Part shown: positions 43,440-54,898 of the stretch, piece by piece | How the letters are laid out: every line of letters starts with the position of its first letter | How positions within the stretch are numbered: the stretch's first letter is position 1 | Assembly (NCBI GenBank): GCA_907165135.1 | Contig: OU015570.1 | Coordinates: forward strand, 1,628,489-1,692,488 | Reading direction: 5' to 3' | Origin: Oikopleura dioica | Taxonomy: Eukaryota > Chordata > Appendicularia > Copelata > Oikopleuridae | DNA: 64,000 nt | Translations under genes and position numbers: made by a program | The notes under the pieces: model-generated | What the model saw: the letters and a program-made list of their open reading frames with translations, nothing else | Told to the model about the DNA's origin: nothing | Database searches by the model: none

Positions 43440-43471
43440 GCTATTGTAAACATTCTGCGATTTCTCTTCAA
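42398..43471 (-). pseudogene. env-like or unassigned ORF with MITE (copy 2)
   Basis: As 38265-39320. Here the frame begins farther upstream (43471) and crosses the right boundary of the duplication at 43439 without a break, which shows that the gypsy element at 43.5-49 kb and this ORF were contiguous before duplication. MITE at 42573-43129 interrupts it. Confidence 0.4.
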
Positions 43472-43557
43472 TAAAGACGGTATCGCTTTCGCGTAGATAC
43501 TTTCTGTCTCTATCGGTTAAAGGCAACTTAACAAGATGGCGTCCATTTCGACGCACT

Positions 43558-43788
43558 TTATTTTCCCAGAATACATGGGTTATGCGGCATAATTATGCCG
43601 TATGTATTACGTGTTCCCACTTTCTCTATGTAAAATGGGCCTCTGTCTGGCTGGGCATGCCCGAGAGCTGATTTAGGGTCTCTAATCATTACCAAGTCGT
43701 TCTTTCCCAAGGTTCCTTCTACCACATTTGATTTTAGAAAGAATCTAATGAGGTGTTGTTCAGCAACCTTTGAATGCAAAGCTTTCAT
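43558..43788 (-). pseudogene. Integrase C-terminal segment of the decayed gypsy element
   Basis: GKNDLVMIRDPKSALGHAQPDRGPFYIEKV resembles the GPY-type C-terminal domain (GPF/Y-x-I). Separated from the integrase core by the MITE at 43825-44509. Confidence 0.6.
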
Positions 43789-43824
43789 TTGCTGTCTATA
43801 TTCATGAACACCATTCGGACTTAA

Positions 43825-44509
43825 GGGATCACCCCCGATTTTTCAAAACTTTGGCACAGCTCATTTTCGCCTATCATAAGATTCCTCGTGTTCTGAGGAT
43901 CATTTTGATTTATTATAGTACCCCTCTACATAAATGCGTCCCAAAAATTTTGGCCTCCAAAGTTTGGGAAAATGCACGTAATTTGTACTTAGCGTGAAAA
44001 TCGCGATTATTTTCAATTTTTCATCGTTATCAAAAGAGGACAAGTTAGGGGTTGATCGAAAGCTTAGAATGTGCTGATTACGAATATGATATCCGCACTA
44101 GAATCTTCGGCCATTTGTTGGCGCTAGAGAGCATTTAACCACAAAAATGCCAAAAATGGCTCCAAAAAGTTCTACAACTAGGAAAATTTTTTCACTCATC
44201 CAATTATGCTGGTTCTACCAGAATATTAAGTTTAGGCTCTGAGCTATCTAAAGAAGCAAAAATATTGGTGATTAAAAAGCCCCAAAAAAAGTAGATACGA
44301 TTTGAAAATGGTCAAAAATAGCCATTTTCGCCAACTTTAATCACTTTGACGGCCTGTAATGCATAAGCGAATGTTATGCTGGCAAGCTGATTCTACCAGA
44401 ATTTGCTCCTTTTAAAGCGGGCTTTCTAATGCGCCTAACACCAGCTTCCTACGTAAGCTCAAAAAAAAGTAGATAGAGGTCAAAGTTGACGAAATCAGGG
44501 GGGGATCCC
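43825..44509. mobile_element. piggyBac-type MITE in the integrase
   Basis: Flanked by TTAA (43821-43824, 44510-44513). Ends GGGATCACCCCCGATTTTTC and, inverted, GGGATCCCCCCCTGATTTCG. TTAA target duplication and GGG ends suggest a piggyBac derivative. Relatives at 37364, 50767 and 60251. Confidence 0.75.
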
Positions 44510-44513
44510 TTAA

Positions 44514-45107
44514 GTCTGGGGTCTTTTTTTCATTAAATGCTAGACTTGAGAAATACGACGGAGGATCTTGACTGAAAAGGACCTGATGTGGTGTTAGGTA
44601 AGAAAGCCCGCTGCTTGGTCTTTGATTGTATGCATAGACTTCCATGTTAAATTTATGATTGATATTTGCTGGGGTCAGGTCATAGGCTTTGAGGATATTT
44701 CTGACCTCTCTATGTCGTCGTTCGACGATATTAGGTCGAGGATTTGGGAGAGGGGTGACTGTGACTAACGAGATTTCTTTCAAAACACTCGTTCACTTCA
44801 GGATTATTGAATTCACCTCCCCCATCAGTAATGATGTAACCTCTAGTGTTCAAACCTGACTCCCAAATAATTTAATCTAGCTCTCTACCATGAGAGGCTG
44901 TGAGAGGGCGCGTACTAGACGGCAGGTTAAACTGTGACTGAATTCGTCCAAAAATGTGACGTAAATTAATGTTTTGCCCTCACATGTTAACTTTATCGTG
45001 TCTGCATAAACTGTCGCATATGGTTTAAGTGTTGGCTCGACAGCTGCTTTGACTTCCTCTGTGGGCTGTCTTTTGTGTACTATTGCGCATTTAAGGCAAC
45101 TTTTCAC
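44514..45107 (-). pseudogene. Integrase core of the decayed gypsy element
   Basis: SCLKCAIVHKRQP (end of the zinc domain), ATVYADTIKL (Asp), IITDGGGEFNNPEV (Asp) and PNIVERRHREVRN (Glu) lie in successive frames, with a stop near 44877. Confidence 0.7.
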
Positions 45108-45337
45108 ACAAAGGCCGACATTTTTCTGCTTATTCGTGAATGATAAGGGTTCACTGCGGCTACGATGTTGTAATCACATTTGCTCCCCGCAGTGGAGTAG
45201 GCTTTCGAGACAACTGCCAGCAGTTTCCCGTTTTTCATTTTGCAGATGATATCATTAACAATCGTGTATCCAGTTCCGCTTTTTCTCTTTTCTCTCGGAG
45301 CGCAAATAAATCCCTGATTTCATTCTTTTAAAAATTT

Positions 45338-45400
45338 TGTGAACCGGGTTCACACAGATTGTGAACCGGGTTCACAAAATTGAGAACCGGGTTGCCCTTC
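45338..45400. repeat. Repeated perfect palindromes in the pol region
   Basis: TGTGAACCGGGTTCACA occurs twice about 20 bp apart, followed by a half copy GAGAACCGGGTT. Located between the integrase and RNase H parts of the decayed gypsy element. Confidence 0.7.
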
Positions 45401-45517
45401 ACCCATATCATCCTTTATTTTTATGAGTTTTTCACATTTTTGTTGCGCTTGTTTGATTGCTTCTGGATCAACTTGCGCTCGCTGAATATTTAAATTCATA
45501 ACGTTGAGATTCTCGTC

Positions 45518-46222
45518 TTATGAAATATTTCCGGGACAGAGAATAGATGGGCTAAAAACTTTTCTGTGGTCAATCTCAGTGATTGGATGCCTGGACAGAT
45601 TATCAACAATTTTGATGATTTCGCTTGTATTGGGCAGGTAAATGACTCTTGCCCGTACGAATTCGCAAACTGTGTCATAGGCTCGGCGAGCCCTTGTCCC
45701 GTTTCCGGGCTTCAGGCCTGCTTTTGTAGTCAAGTCTTCCAGTGACTTATGATCGACGATAAAGATCAATCTAGCGTCTGTTGGAAAAAGGTCGCTGAAG
45801 GATTTGATTCCGTGCATCAAACCCACGAGTTCACGTGACCTTGCTGTGAGGTAGTACTCAACTTCATCGAGTGCTTTTGACGAGTGTCCGCAGACGCGGA
45901 CATTTGATATTTCATCGTTTTCGAGTGTCAGGTTACCAATAATGGCACCTGTTTGCGTAAGACTAGTATCACTTGCAACAAAGATGTGCTCTGTTAAATC
46001 CGCGTCTGATTGGTAAACGAGATGGCAAACACCGACTCCTTTACTAATATTTAGTTTCAGAAGCTCGATGTTGGCTCTCATAGCGTCTGTAAGGGCAAAC
46101 TTTTTGCCAAGAGATATCGCTTTAGCGATCGGAGAGAGAAGTGCTGAAAGCTTGAGAATGAGTCTACAGTAATAATTGAGGCTGCTTATAAATGACATCG
46201 CCTGTTTAGCGGTTTCAGGCAT
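45518..46222 (-). pseudogene. RNase H of the decayed gypsy element
   Basis: IFVASDTSLTQTGAIIGNL (first Asp), EYYLTARSRELVGLMHGI (Glu), IFIVDHKSLEDL (Asp) and IVDNLSRHP. One continuous frame of 234 codons preceded by the RT connection (AMSFISSLNYYCR). Confidence 0.75.
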
Positions 46223-46261
46223 TTTATGGTCAAGAAGTGCCTCAATTTTTGCTTCTGGTGT

Positions 46262-46995
46262 TTAAACACCGTTTTCACCGACGATAAATCCCAAGAATTT
46301 TACCAATTTCTTAAAAAACTCACATTTTGCCAAAGAGACTACAATGTTGTGTTCATGTATCTTCTTGAAATTGGTCTCTAAAGTTTTGTTATGGTTTCTT
46401 TCGGGACAAGCAACAAGAAAATCATCTTTGTAATTGAAGCAGAAGAAAGTGTTTCCATTTTCTTCTATTTCATGCAATAGTTTGCTTGCGAATGCTTGGA
46501 AGGTCGAAGGTGCCGAAGCGAGTCCTTGACACATTCTTTTGTATTGCAATTATTTATCCCCAAAGATAAAGGCGGTGTAATCACGATTTTTTTCGCGTAT
46601 TGCCATGGTAAAGAAGGCATTCGTCAGATCCAAACTGCAAAAAAAAATTGATCTGTTGGAAATCGAGCCTTTAATCTTGATATTGCTCTCGACAATTCTG
46701 CCAACAGTGATCGAATTGGGAGCGTGGGGAAGCGCGGGAGGACAAGCGTAGAGTCAATAGAATTGCTCCCTCCCGCGGAGTAGTTATTCACGACTCGTAA
46801 CTTCCCGTTTTTCTTTTCGACAGTCAGAAGTGGGCTTTTGAAGCCGTTCACTGTTGGTTCTAGTATCCCAGAGTCGATTATTTCTTTCAATTTTTCGTCG
46901 ACTCTCTCTTTTTTATGCGCGTCGATACTATACGGCTTGTGGAAAACAGGCGTGACATCTGTCAGTCGTATTTCGCACACAAAGTGTTGCGACAA
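46262..46995 (-). pseudogene. Reverse transcriptase of the decayed gypsy element
   Basis: Two blocks. 46995-46624 carries SPLLTVEKKNGKLRVVNNYS and ends before palm motif A. 46549-46262 carries YKRMCQGLASAPSTFQAF and the catalytic box FNYKDDFLV, where Tyr-Lys-Asp-Asp replaces the usual YVDD/YIDD. A stop-rich gap separates them. Confidence 0.7.
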
Positions 46996-47550
46996 GCCAG
47001 CATCCGACGGCGATCTGGAGAAATTCCATTGGAATTCTTCAAGAATGCGCTTATGGCCTTGAGCATATTGGAAAGGCGGCGCCGAAACGGCTGCTTTGAT
47101 TTCAGTGCTGATATCGATATCCTCAACTAACAGTTCTCGTTTACTTTTCCATTCTTTGAATTCGAGCTCATGAGTGCGCCTTTCTGCCTGCGGTAATTTG
47201 CTCGTCTTAACTTAGAAATTTAGCACTTGCTGCGGCATTGTTTCTGCTGCTTCTGCAAGTGCTGCCTCTTTTTCAACAGGATCGTTTGGTTTGACCTGTT
47301 GTTGATTTTAATTGGTCAAGATCCTTAATGATTGTGTAGGTCTGGAGGGCTTGTTTTGCTTCAGCCATCTCCGCTGTTACTACAATGCTCAAATCATTTT
47401 TATCGCGATAAGCTCGAGTTCGGCGGATTTTAACGTACTCTGTCTCCTTCGGACCGATAAAGGACGTGTCCATAGCGACGAGAGCAGATTTTTTAGTACG
47501 CTTTACAATCTCGACGATTTTCTCTTCGATTTTCGTGCATCTGAACCTTT

Positions 47551-47889
47551 TTAGTAGAATAGGTCCTTCAGGAAAGCCGTAAAGATTTTTAATCTTTTTA
47601 GTAGGTTATAGCCTAAAACTCCGTTGTAATCAATTTTATTTTCATTTGATATAATTAAAAATTTTATATTAGGGACTGTCTTCCCTTGAACATTAATATT
47701 ACAGGTAACTGTTTCTGAAATGCTGCACATGTTGACGTTAAATGCATTGCTTATTCCTACTTCAGATTTACGCAATAAAAAGCTGCTGGCTCCTGTATCG
47801 AGGAGAACATTATGAACTTCGTGGTGAAGAATATCTTCGTCTCGATATTGGGCGATAATGATTGAGGTAGTTGGCAGAGCGGGTCCCAT
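47551..47889 (-). pseudogene. Retropepsin of the decayed gypsy element
   Basis: VLLDTGASSFLLRKSE is the DTG active site, followed by GVLGYNLLKRL, the conserved (I/V)LG motif. About 112 codons, normal length for a gypsy protease. Confidence 0.7.
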
Positions 47890-48004
47890 CTTGATTGGGA
47901 ATTTTACAAATTTATAATCAAAATAATTGAACGGATTTTGGGGAAATATACAAGGTCGAGAAGATTTGAAATTGTTTTAGAGAACGCTTGGACACTGACT
48001 CTTC

Positions 48005-49165
48005 TAGTGACCACGTCCCTGACATTTGTAACAGGTAACGTGTGCCCTTGATTTTACAGGCTTCTCATCGTCACTTTTTTTCTTACTCTTGGTATTTTCC
48101 CCGCTTCCTTGCGCCTTTTTCTGATAACTGCTCTGCTTTTTATTGTTATCGCTCTTGCCTCGATAATTCTGGTTTGATCCTTTTCTTCTTTGGCTCTCAC
48201 TTTTTTGCCAATGATGATTTGATATTTTTGTCTTTTCCTTTACTACTCAATCCTTGGCCCTGATTTTTATAATGCTTCTGCTTATAATTATTCAGGTTCT
48301 CTTGGGATTCCTGCGGTTTCCCTTGAGTTTTCGATTTCTGAGTCAAATAGAGTTCCGATGAAGGGCTCCTTGTCGCATATAAATTTTCTTAGATGCGTAA
48401 TTGCTCTTCCTGTGACTGCTCAGAGGCAACCCTAAACAATGACTCGTTTGTCAGATAATTGGGAAGCTTGCTTTTGAATTTATCCCAACTGATTGCCTTA
48501 ATAACAAGAGGCGTTTCCTCTGGGTGAATTTCCTCAATAAAAGATGTTACTTTTTGTAGAAAAGATTTGAGGTCATCGGGCTTATTGAACCTGAGTTCCT
48601 GCAGCATTCAAGTTGCAACTGCATCATTTCGCCGGTATTTGACTCGAATTAAATCGAGGAATTTTTCGAAATTTGTACGGTCTTCAGCTTTTAGATTTGA
48701 GAGTTGTAGGTTTATCTGTATCTGATCCGAAATCGGTAGGGCTTTGATGGTCGCTTCAATTTTAGTGTTGAAATCTGCGACATTTTGCCTTTCCAATTGC
48801 GATTTGATAAGCTTTATCCGTGATTCAACTCTCAATTTCGGTGAGTAATCAGAAAAAGTGATTTTATGTGCCTTGTTTAATTAACAAGATGACATGTTGT
48901 TTACTTTTGCGTGTAAAGGTTCGTCTTTTATGTGATTATCTTCGGAAAGCTCGGAGTCAATTCGCAATTCCTCCTGGCTGAAGCTTTCAGTATTCATATT
49001 CAGATCCAACTGATTTTTGAAATTTGAATCTGACTCTACCAATGAGAGTGCAGATTTATACGGCTGATATGCTTCCAGGAAATCCGAGTCGGATTTTCGG
49101 ATTGGCGTGTCAAGTGTATTTTCAGATGCTTGATTGTAGCTGAAGATAATGCGGATGTATGACAC
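48005..49165 (-). pseudogene. gag of the decayed gypsy element
   Basis: 48835-48389 is one capsid-like frame (KSQLERQNVADFNTKIEATI...FEKFLDLIRVKYRR) with an in-frame TGA at 48608-48610. An N-terminal ORF lies at 49165-48881. Near 48005-48040 the start of a zinc knuckle (CYKCQGRGH) is followed by a stop. Confidence 0.6.
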
Positions 49166-49707
49166 AAGTCCTGTTGGTGCGCTGTGTGCAAATTTTGATG
49201 AAAAAGAAGATCATCGCCGTTGTGTCGCAAAATTTGGACTTTAACGTAAATCGCCTTCTTTTTGATTTCAGCGACAATTGGATCTTTCTTCAGGTTTTCG
49301 GCCGGTTGATTTTTAAAAATTATTGGAAAAAACAATTCAAATAATAAGTTTTTATTGACTTTGTTATTTTAACGTTGAAGCTTTGGCCAAGATGTTAAAC
49401 TTCTACCATTATTTATTTTGATTAAAATTCCCATTCCTTGCTCCTAGTTCGTTGATAATATCGTTTTTGAAAGTGCTTTTCTCCTGAATCACTTATTTCA
49501 AAGTAAGGATTTCACTTGAAGTAATCAGCTCTTTCTAAAATAAACTACCAATCTAAAGACCGACGTGCTTTTCTGAGAAGTGCTAACTAAAACAGGGATG
49601 GAAATCTGAGCGGCACGGCACAGCGGCATGGAGAGTAAAATCTGGTTGCGGCACCGCGGCGCAGTATAATTAACCATTCCTTGATTTGTTAATTTAAGGG
49701 GCTTGAC

Positions 49708-50244
49708 GGCCCTTCGGGCGGGGCTATGTACTTAACTCGAAATGCCTTAACTCGAAATGGCCCATAACCCTAACCCTAATCCTAACTCTTAATCATACAA
49801 ATATATGTTACATATAATACCGATGAAAGTAGGGGTTGCCCTGGAAAGAAGCCCGAATAAGCGACACCATGCGGGCGGATATCTTTTCTTTCAGCGGCGG
49901 AGGACCCGGTGGAGGACCCCGCTTGCTGGAAGAGTTCTATTATTTGAGAAGAAATCTCTTCTCACTAAAATTTTCTAATTATTACGTAATTACACCACCA
50001 AACACCTCCAAAATTATTTCTTTTTCAATTTTATTCATCTCCCTCAGCAAAACAGAGAAATAAAAAGCCTCACTCTCCTGGGAGAAGGGCGCCAGGGGTG
50101 GCCAGAGATTATCTCCATATATGGAGATAATCTTTTCCAGGGCAATGCTTTACTTTCATCGGTATGTATATACATGGAAACTAACGAGTTTCCATTTCGA
50201 GTTCAGCCATTTCGAGTTAAAGCATTTCGGCCGTTTCAGCCCCG
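49708..50244. mobile_element. Second-level nested element with 31-bp flanking direct repeats
   Basis: Flanked by TTCCTTGATTTGTTAATT(T/C)A... at 49677-49707 and 50245-50275 (31 bp, one mismatch). Inner ends carry inverted TTAACTCGAAATG repeats (two per arm). Confidence 0.55.
49817..50165. mobile_element. Third-level nested inverted-repeat element
   Basis: Ends ATACCGATGAAAGTA...TTGCCCTGGAAA and complement. Contains a perfect 26-bp palindrome at 50107-50132 (GATTATCTCCATA and its complement). Confidence 0.6.
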
Positions 50245-50766
50245 TTCCTTGATTTGTTAATTCAAGGGGCTTGACATTGGCTGGGAACATTGCTTTCAAT
50301 CTCCGTAACGTCGCCAACCCCACCCTCACCCATTGTTTGAAAAATTCAAATTATCCAACATTTTAAGTTCATTATTGTTTTCATTTAATTTTTTGATAAT
50401 TCTAGTTCACTAGAAGCTTTAATTTTTCATTTAAATAAATAAGTTATATGATTCAAATTTGTGCCGTACCGTGCCGTGATGCCGCGGCACCCCATTATCG
50501 AATTTCGTGCCGTGCCGTACCGTGCCGCGGCACGGGTATTTTGGTTGTGCCGTGCCGTGCCGGTGCCGCTTGAAAATTTTCTCATATTTCCATCCCTGAT
50601 ATAGGCTATATATATATATGTAATTCTTATTTCCATCAAATCTAACACCTTCTGATCAATACTCACCCGATTTATTTCTTATTGTTTATTCGTGGTAGTT
50701 TTGTAAGAGACATTTCGGTCTCCGTTAATCAAATGTATGTAGAGCTTTGGTGGTGCTCCTTATTTA

Positions 50767-51380
50767 TGGGATCCCCCGATTTCGCCAACTTTGACCTCTA
50801 TCTACTTTTTTTTGAGCTTACGTAGGAAGCTGGTTTTGGGCGCATTAGAAAGCCCGCTTCGAAAAGAGCAAATTCTGGTAGAATCAGCTTGCAAGCAAAA
50901 CATTCGCTTATGCATTACAGGCCGTCAAAGTGATTAACATTTTGAAAAATGGCCATTTAAGGTCATTTCCAAATCGTATCTACTTTTTTTTGGGCTTTGG
51001 GATTCAAAATCTTCTTGGTTTATCTAAAAGTATAGACGCGTATCTTTATTTTTTTGTTAGAATCAGCATGATCGGATAAGTGATTAAAAAAATTCTAGTT
51101 GTAAAACTTTTTGAAACCATTTTTGGCGTTATTTGGGTGTAAGAATGCTCTCTGGCGCCAACAATTGACCGAAGATTCTAGTGCGGTTATAATATTCGTA
51201 ATCTTCACATTCTAAGCTTTCGAAAGAGCCCTTGTTTGTGTGATTTCGATGATTATGAAAAATCGAAAAAAATTGTGATTTTCACGATGTACAATTTACA
51301 TGCATTTTCCCGAACTTTGGGAGCCAAAATTTCGGGGATGCATTTACATCCCTGTATGTTGGGGGGCTGATCAACACCTC
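50767..51380. mobile_element. TTAA-type MITE copy, ends degraded
   Basis: Starts TATGGGATCCCCCGATTTCG and continues in parallel with the 43825-44509 element (inverted) through the shared AGAATCAGC, CTCTGGCGCCAACA and CATTTTCCCGAACTTTGG blocks. The right end is diverged. Confidence 0.6.
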
Positions 51381-51439
51381 ATATGAAAGCTTAGAGTCTG
51401 TTGTTTGTAGCATCGACCGAATTTTTGGAATCGACCAAT

Positions 51440-51800
51440 CAGATGGCGAGAAATTTCTTGGTCAATGTTTGATGATTTTTTTGTCAAAAAACGCTCAAAA
51501 TTTCATTTTTTCTTTATTATCGGCCAGAATATGACCAGCTATGGCCAGCCATGGTCAAGTTTGGCCGGAGGACCCCGGAGGACCTCTATGGTAGAAGACC
51601 ATCCGCTGGAAGACCAGTATAAAAATTAAAAAAAAAATATTCAATATATGGCCGTGGTCGGTCAGTATATGACCACCTCTGGTTAACTTTGGTCAAGTTT
51701 GGCCGGAGGATCCCCGGAGGACCTCCCTGCTGGAAGACCACTCAGATGGCGAGAAATTTCTCGGTTAATTTTTGATTATTTTCTGTCAAAAAACGCTCAA
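51440..51800. repeat. Direct repeat, about 303-bp period
   Basis: CAGATGGCGAGAAATTTCT and CAAAAAACGCTCAAA recur at 51440 and 51743. Between them GGCCGGAGGA...CCGGAGGACC also occurs twice. No ORF. Confidence 0.6.
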
Positions 51801-52380
51801 ATTTTGGTTTTTAAATAATTTCATCGATTTTGAAAAAGATAAGTAGCAAGACCGACTGGTTGATTTCTATAAAAATTCGAATTTTATCTCAATTTTAAAA
51901 AATTAACCGCCTTTCATATTAATTTACCGGCTATTTTTACGATTTTTTTGGTAGTTAAAATGTACCGCGGGTTAGCTTATCGGTGAGAATATCTTAAATA
52001 TCTGATTATTTTTACAATCGACCATAATTATTTGGGTTTTCTGACAAAAATTAGTTTCAAAGTGTTTATGTTTAAAAGATATATTTACACTTGATCTAAT
52101 GTACTACACAGAATAAGTATTATTTTCGCTTGAATTCGACGTTTTCTTCATAATTGTCCATATGCCAGAAAACGCTTTGAGATAAATTTATTAAATAATT
52201 TTTCCAAAATGGCTTACCGATGTTGATTTCGCGCTTCAGTGATGTCATCTCGTGAAAAGTAGAAATACTCTGTTTTGAGTTAGCTATCAAGATTAAAATA
52301 AAAGGATTTTCGAAAAATATTTTTAACTCCTTCCTGCATGGTCAGCGCCAAATTTCAGAAAAGCTTCGCTGTCAATAATC
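51801..52380. other. No feature seen
   Basis: AT-rich, no supported ORF or repeat. Confidence 0.5.
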
Positions 52381-52916
52381 GTTAACCGTGTGGGACGAAT
52401 CCCCGCGTATGAGCGCGGGAGGAACCGTACATTCGAATGTCATTTAAGCAAAAACTCGAATAACTCATGAACCGCTCGTCCGATATTCCTCAGATTTTCA
52501 GAGATTACTAATCTTTATGTCCTCTTTCATATCCTGATGTCAGAATTCATATCTTGGTATCGTCAGAAATACTTATTTTTTAGAAAGTATGAAAGTGAGA
52601 AATTTTAATTATCATCATGTTGCAGTTGATGAGATTTCATCAGAAATATAGATTAAAGTTGCCTAAATAGCTCAAACAAACAAATTGGTTCGTTTTTACA
52701 GTAAAAATCTCAGCGGGCGCTCGAGTAGGGTAGACATAATCCCGTGTCAGGTGCAACTGAGCCCTGATAAAAATTCCATATTTGCACAAGTTACTGAGAA
52801 GGCATGAACCAACCCACATTTAAAATTTAAAAGTTCTCGGACTTATAGTTTGGGAATAGCGGGCCCCTAAAGTCTTAAATGACATTGGAATGTACGATTC
52901 GTCCCACGCGGTTAAC
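52381..52916. mobile_element. MITE with GTTAACCG ends
   Basis: GTTAACCGTGTGGGACGAAT at 52381 and inverted at 52916, plus the inner pair TACATTCGAATGTCATTTAAG. No ORF. Confidence 0.7.
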
Positions 52917-53406
52917 CCGTTAACTGGGCGCGCGATATTATACGTTAACAGACGCGTGGAGATCTAATCTCCACGGACGTTCTGACGATTTCTGTAAAGT
53001 ATGGCCAATCTTAGTAAATTCTAAGAAGACAGGGTGATTCAGAAGCGTCTGCTCTTTCATCTGACCATTGTTTTTTTGTTACTCTTGGTCGTCTAATGGC
53101 TGAAAATTGGCTTCAAAGTTACGTCATTTTCGGCGCTGAAAACCATTGAAAAGGGAAAAAAGGGAAAAGGCGAGCGTGTTGCATTACTCTTTCCCTTTTT
53201 TTCGCTGACTGAAGTTTTTCTTTTGCTTCTCCTGAGAAGAATTTCACGCAGAATTTTTTGAAAATTATACTAGGGGATAGAGAATCGATTATATTTTTCA
53301 AAAATGCAAAAATTTAAAAAAAAAAAATTGAGTCTGGTCCATGTTAGAGCGCTTCAAAGGCGCCGTGGAGATTAGATCTCCACGCGACTGTTAAGGGGTT
53401 AACGGG
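52916..53406. mobile_element. Adjacent MITE with palindromic arms
   Basis: CCCGTTAAC ends. Each arm contains a palindrome CGTGGAGAT(C/T)...ATCTCCACG (52955-52976 and 53364-53384) and a GTTAACAG/CTGTTAA pair. It abuts the preceding MITE at a shared GTTAACCCG. Confidence 0.65.
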
Positions 53407-53476
53407 CCGCAATCTGGAACTCCAAAGAAAATTTTCACAAAATAAGTTTTACCTAGACTTCCCTGAGGGCACATGT

Positions 53477-53863
53477 TTGTTGTCGTTCTTTTTTGGATAT
53501 TATTTCCGTAAAACAAAGAGAAAACTGCGTCAATTGCTGGAAAAAGAAACGGCCAATATTGCTCGTGGTATCTTTTGTGAGCTTTTCAAATGTTTTTTTT
53601 TAGGGTTCCAAAAAATAAATGCATTTTTAAGCTCATTCTCGATAAATGTGATCTTGAAGAGACAAGGAACTCGTGTCCGCTTGTATAAATACTGTTATAA
53701 AATGACCAATATCATTTTCGAGTTTCCATCATTTTATTGTGTTGAACGGTTTCGAGCAAAGCTCTTCATCAGAACACTAGGAGAAGGTAGAAACATAAGG
53801 AACAGAAAGGAAGAGTTAACCTGCAAAATTGTGCGGATGGGACTGATGGAAACTCAATTATAA
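53477..53863 (+). CDS. Possible exon cluster, unidentified
   Basis: An open frame spans the region but its middle is AT-rich. Splicing 53569-53604 (GTATCTT...TTTTTTAG) and a second intron from GTATAAATACTG to TTTTCGAG would leave better coding blocks (VPKNKCIFKLILDKCDLEET, FPSFYCVERFRAKLFIRTLG). The phases are not fully consistent. Weak. Confidence 0.2.
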   Translation: MLSFFFGYYFRKTKRKLRQLLEKETANIARGIFCELFKCFFLGFQKINAFLSSFSINVILKRQGTRVRLYKYCYKMTNIIFEFPSFYCVERFRAKLFIRTLGEGRNIRNRKEELTCKIVRMGLMETQL

Positions 53864-54057
53864 AACGTAAACTTCAATATAATATCATTTTCGTCAATAG
53901 TGTCGTCATTTTCTTTTGTTGGAGTAAAAGATCTCTGAGTTACCATGTCCCAATCAATATAGATACTTAACATGATAAATATCAACGATTTAATTAATTA
54001 AAATATTGTTTTGAGTTGAATTAAAAAACAGCTTTTCAAAAGGAAAAACTTATTTAT

Positions 54058-54150
54058 CATATACTTATATTTTATAATATAAGTATATATATAATATATA
54101 TATAAGTATATATATTATAATTATAATAAATATACTTATATTTTATCTTA
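54058..54150. repeat. AT-rich self-complementary microsatellite
   Basis: Repeated ATATACTTATATTTTATA/TATAAGTATATAT units that can fold into hairpins. Confidence 0.8.
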
Positions 54151-54535
54151 CCTCATTATTATAGAATCAATTTGACGGCCCTTTGTCTCTTCGATGACAA
54201 GTTTTTTTGCTTGTTTCTTTTGTTTTGAATCGCCTGTAGCCAAATTGAGAATTCAAAGTGATTGTGAGGGTCCTGACAGATTGATATTATTTCAAATTTG
54301 AAAGTATTACCGAGTAAAATAGACTTTGATTCCTTGTAGAGTTGTTTTTTTAAGAGACCAAAGAAGGCGAGAACATGTGTCGACGTGATAAACGTTATCT
54401 TTTAAATAACAATTAAACATGATTTATAAATAATAAAAAACACCACTTTATCCATAGATGATTACTGACAAAATGATTGATTGAAAGAAATAAATGTTTA
54501 CACCAATGACATAAAAAAATCCAGCACAATATAAA

Positions 54536-54898
54536 CTATAATTTGAGAAAATTGATTGCCCGTAGGGAATAAGCGTCTCCTAACTTCTTTTGAAATTTTT
54601 GGACGGATTCATTTGCTTGAAAATCGACTTTCTTCATTTTTTTCAAATTTAAGAATCTATCTTCAGCAGTCGTCACGTTGATTATCTTTGACGGCGTAAT
54701 GTTCTCCATGAAAATGTTGCTCGCATCTCCGTTATCGTCTTTTTGTTTTTCATAGCAATTGTCATTCGTCGTTGTCAATCTTTTTTTTGGTGGCAGAATA
54801 TTCGTCAAATCAGCAAAAGGTTTTTTCTCGCTCTTCCGTTTTTTCGATTCGCTGACTTTTCTTTCTACGAAGAAATTTTCTTTTGCAAAACTGCTCGA
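54536..54898 (-). CDS. Terminal exon, unidentified basic protein
   Basis: After an ATCGATAG acceptor the minus strand reads SSFAKENFFVERKVSESKKR, a nuclear-localisation-like KKRKSEKK, then FADLTNILPPKKRL...TAEDRFLNLKKMKKVDF and ends at a stop near 54536, about 120 codons. Composition is coding-like. Upstream exons not defined. The opposite-strand ORF at 54743-55186 is judged a shadow. Confidence 0.4.
   Translation of the reverse strand, partial: SSSFAKENFFVERKVSESKKRKSEKKPFADLTNILPPKKRLTTTNDNCYEKQKDDNGDASNIFMENITPSKIINVTTAEDRFLNLKKMKKVDFQANESVQKFQKKLGDAYSLRAINFLKL

Larger units (their letters stand above)
43440..49340 (-). mobile_element. Decayed minus-strand Ty3/gypsy element
   Basis: Reading on the minus strand: gag (about 49165-48005), protease (47889-47551), RT (46995-46262), RNase H (46222-45518), integrase (45107-43558), then an env-like ORF. 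All parts are broken by frameshifts or st​ops. No LTR pair was found. A TTAA-flanked MITE sits in the integrase. Old copy, lineage distinct from the two elements at 14-31 kb. Confidence 0.75.
49593..50598. mobile_element. hAT-type MITE containing nested elements
   Basis: Ends CAGGGATGGAAAT...AGCGGCAC and complement GTGCCGCTT...ATTTCCATCCCTG. The arms are rich in repeated GTGCCG/CGGCAC. The CAGGGATG terminus is typical of hAT. No target duplication found. Contains the insertions at 49708-50244 and 49817-50165. Confidence 0.65.
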
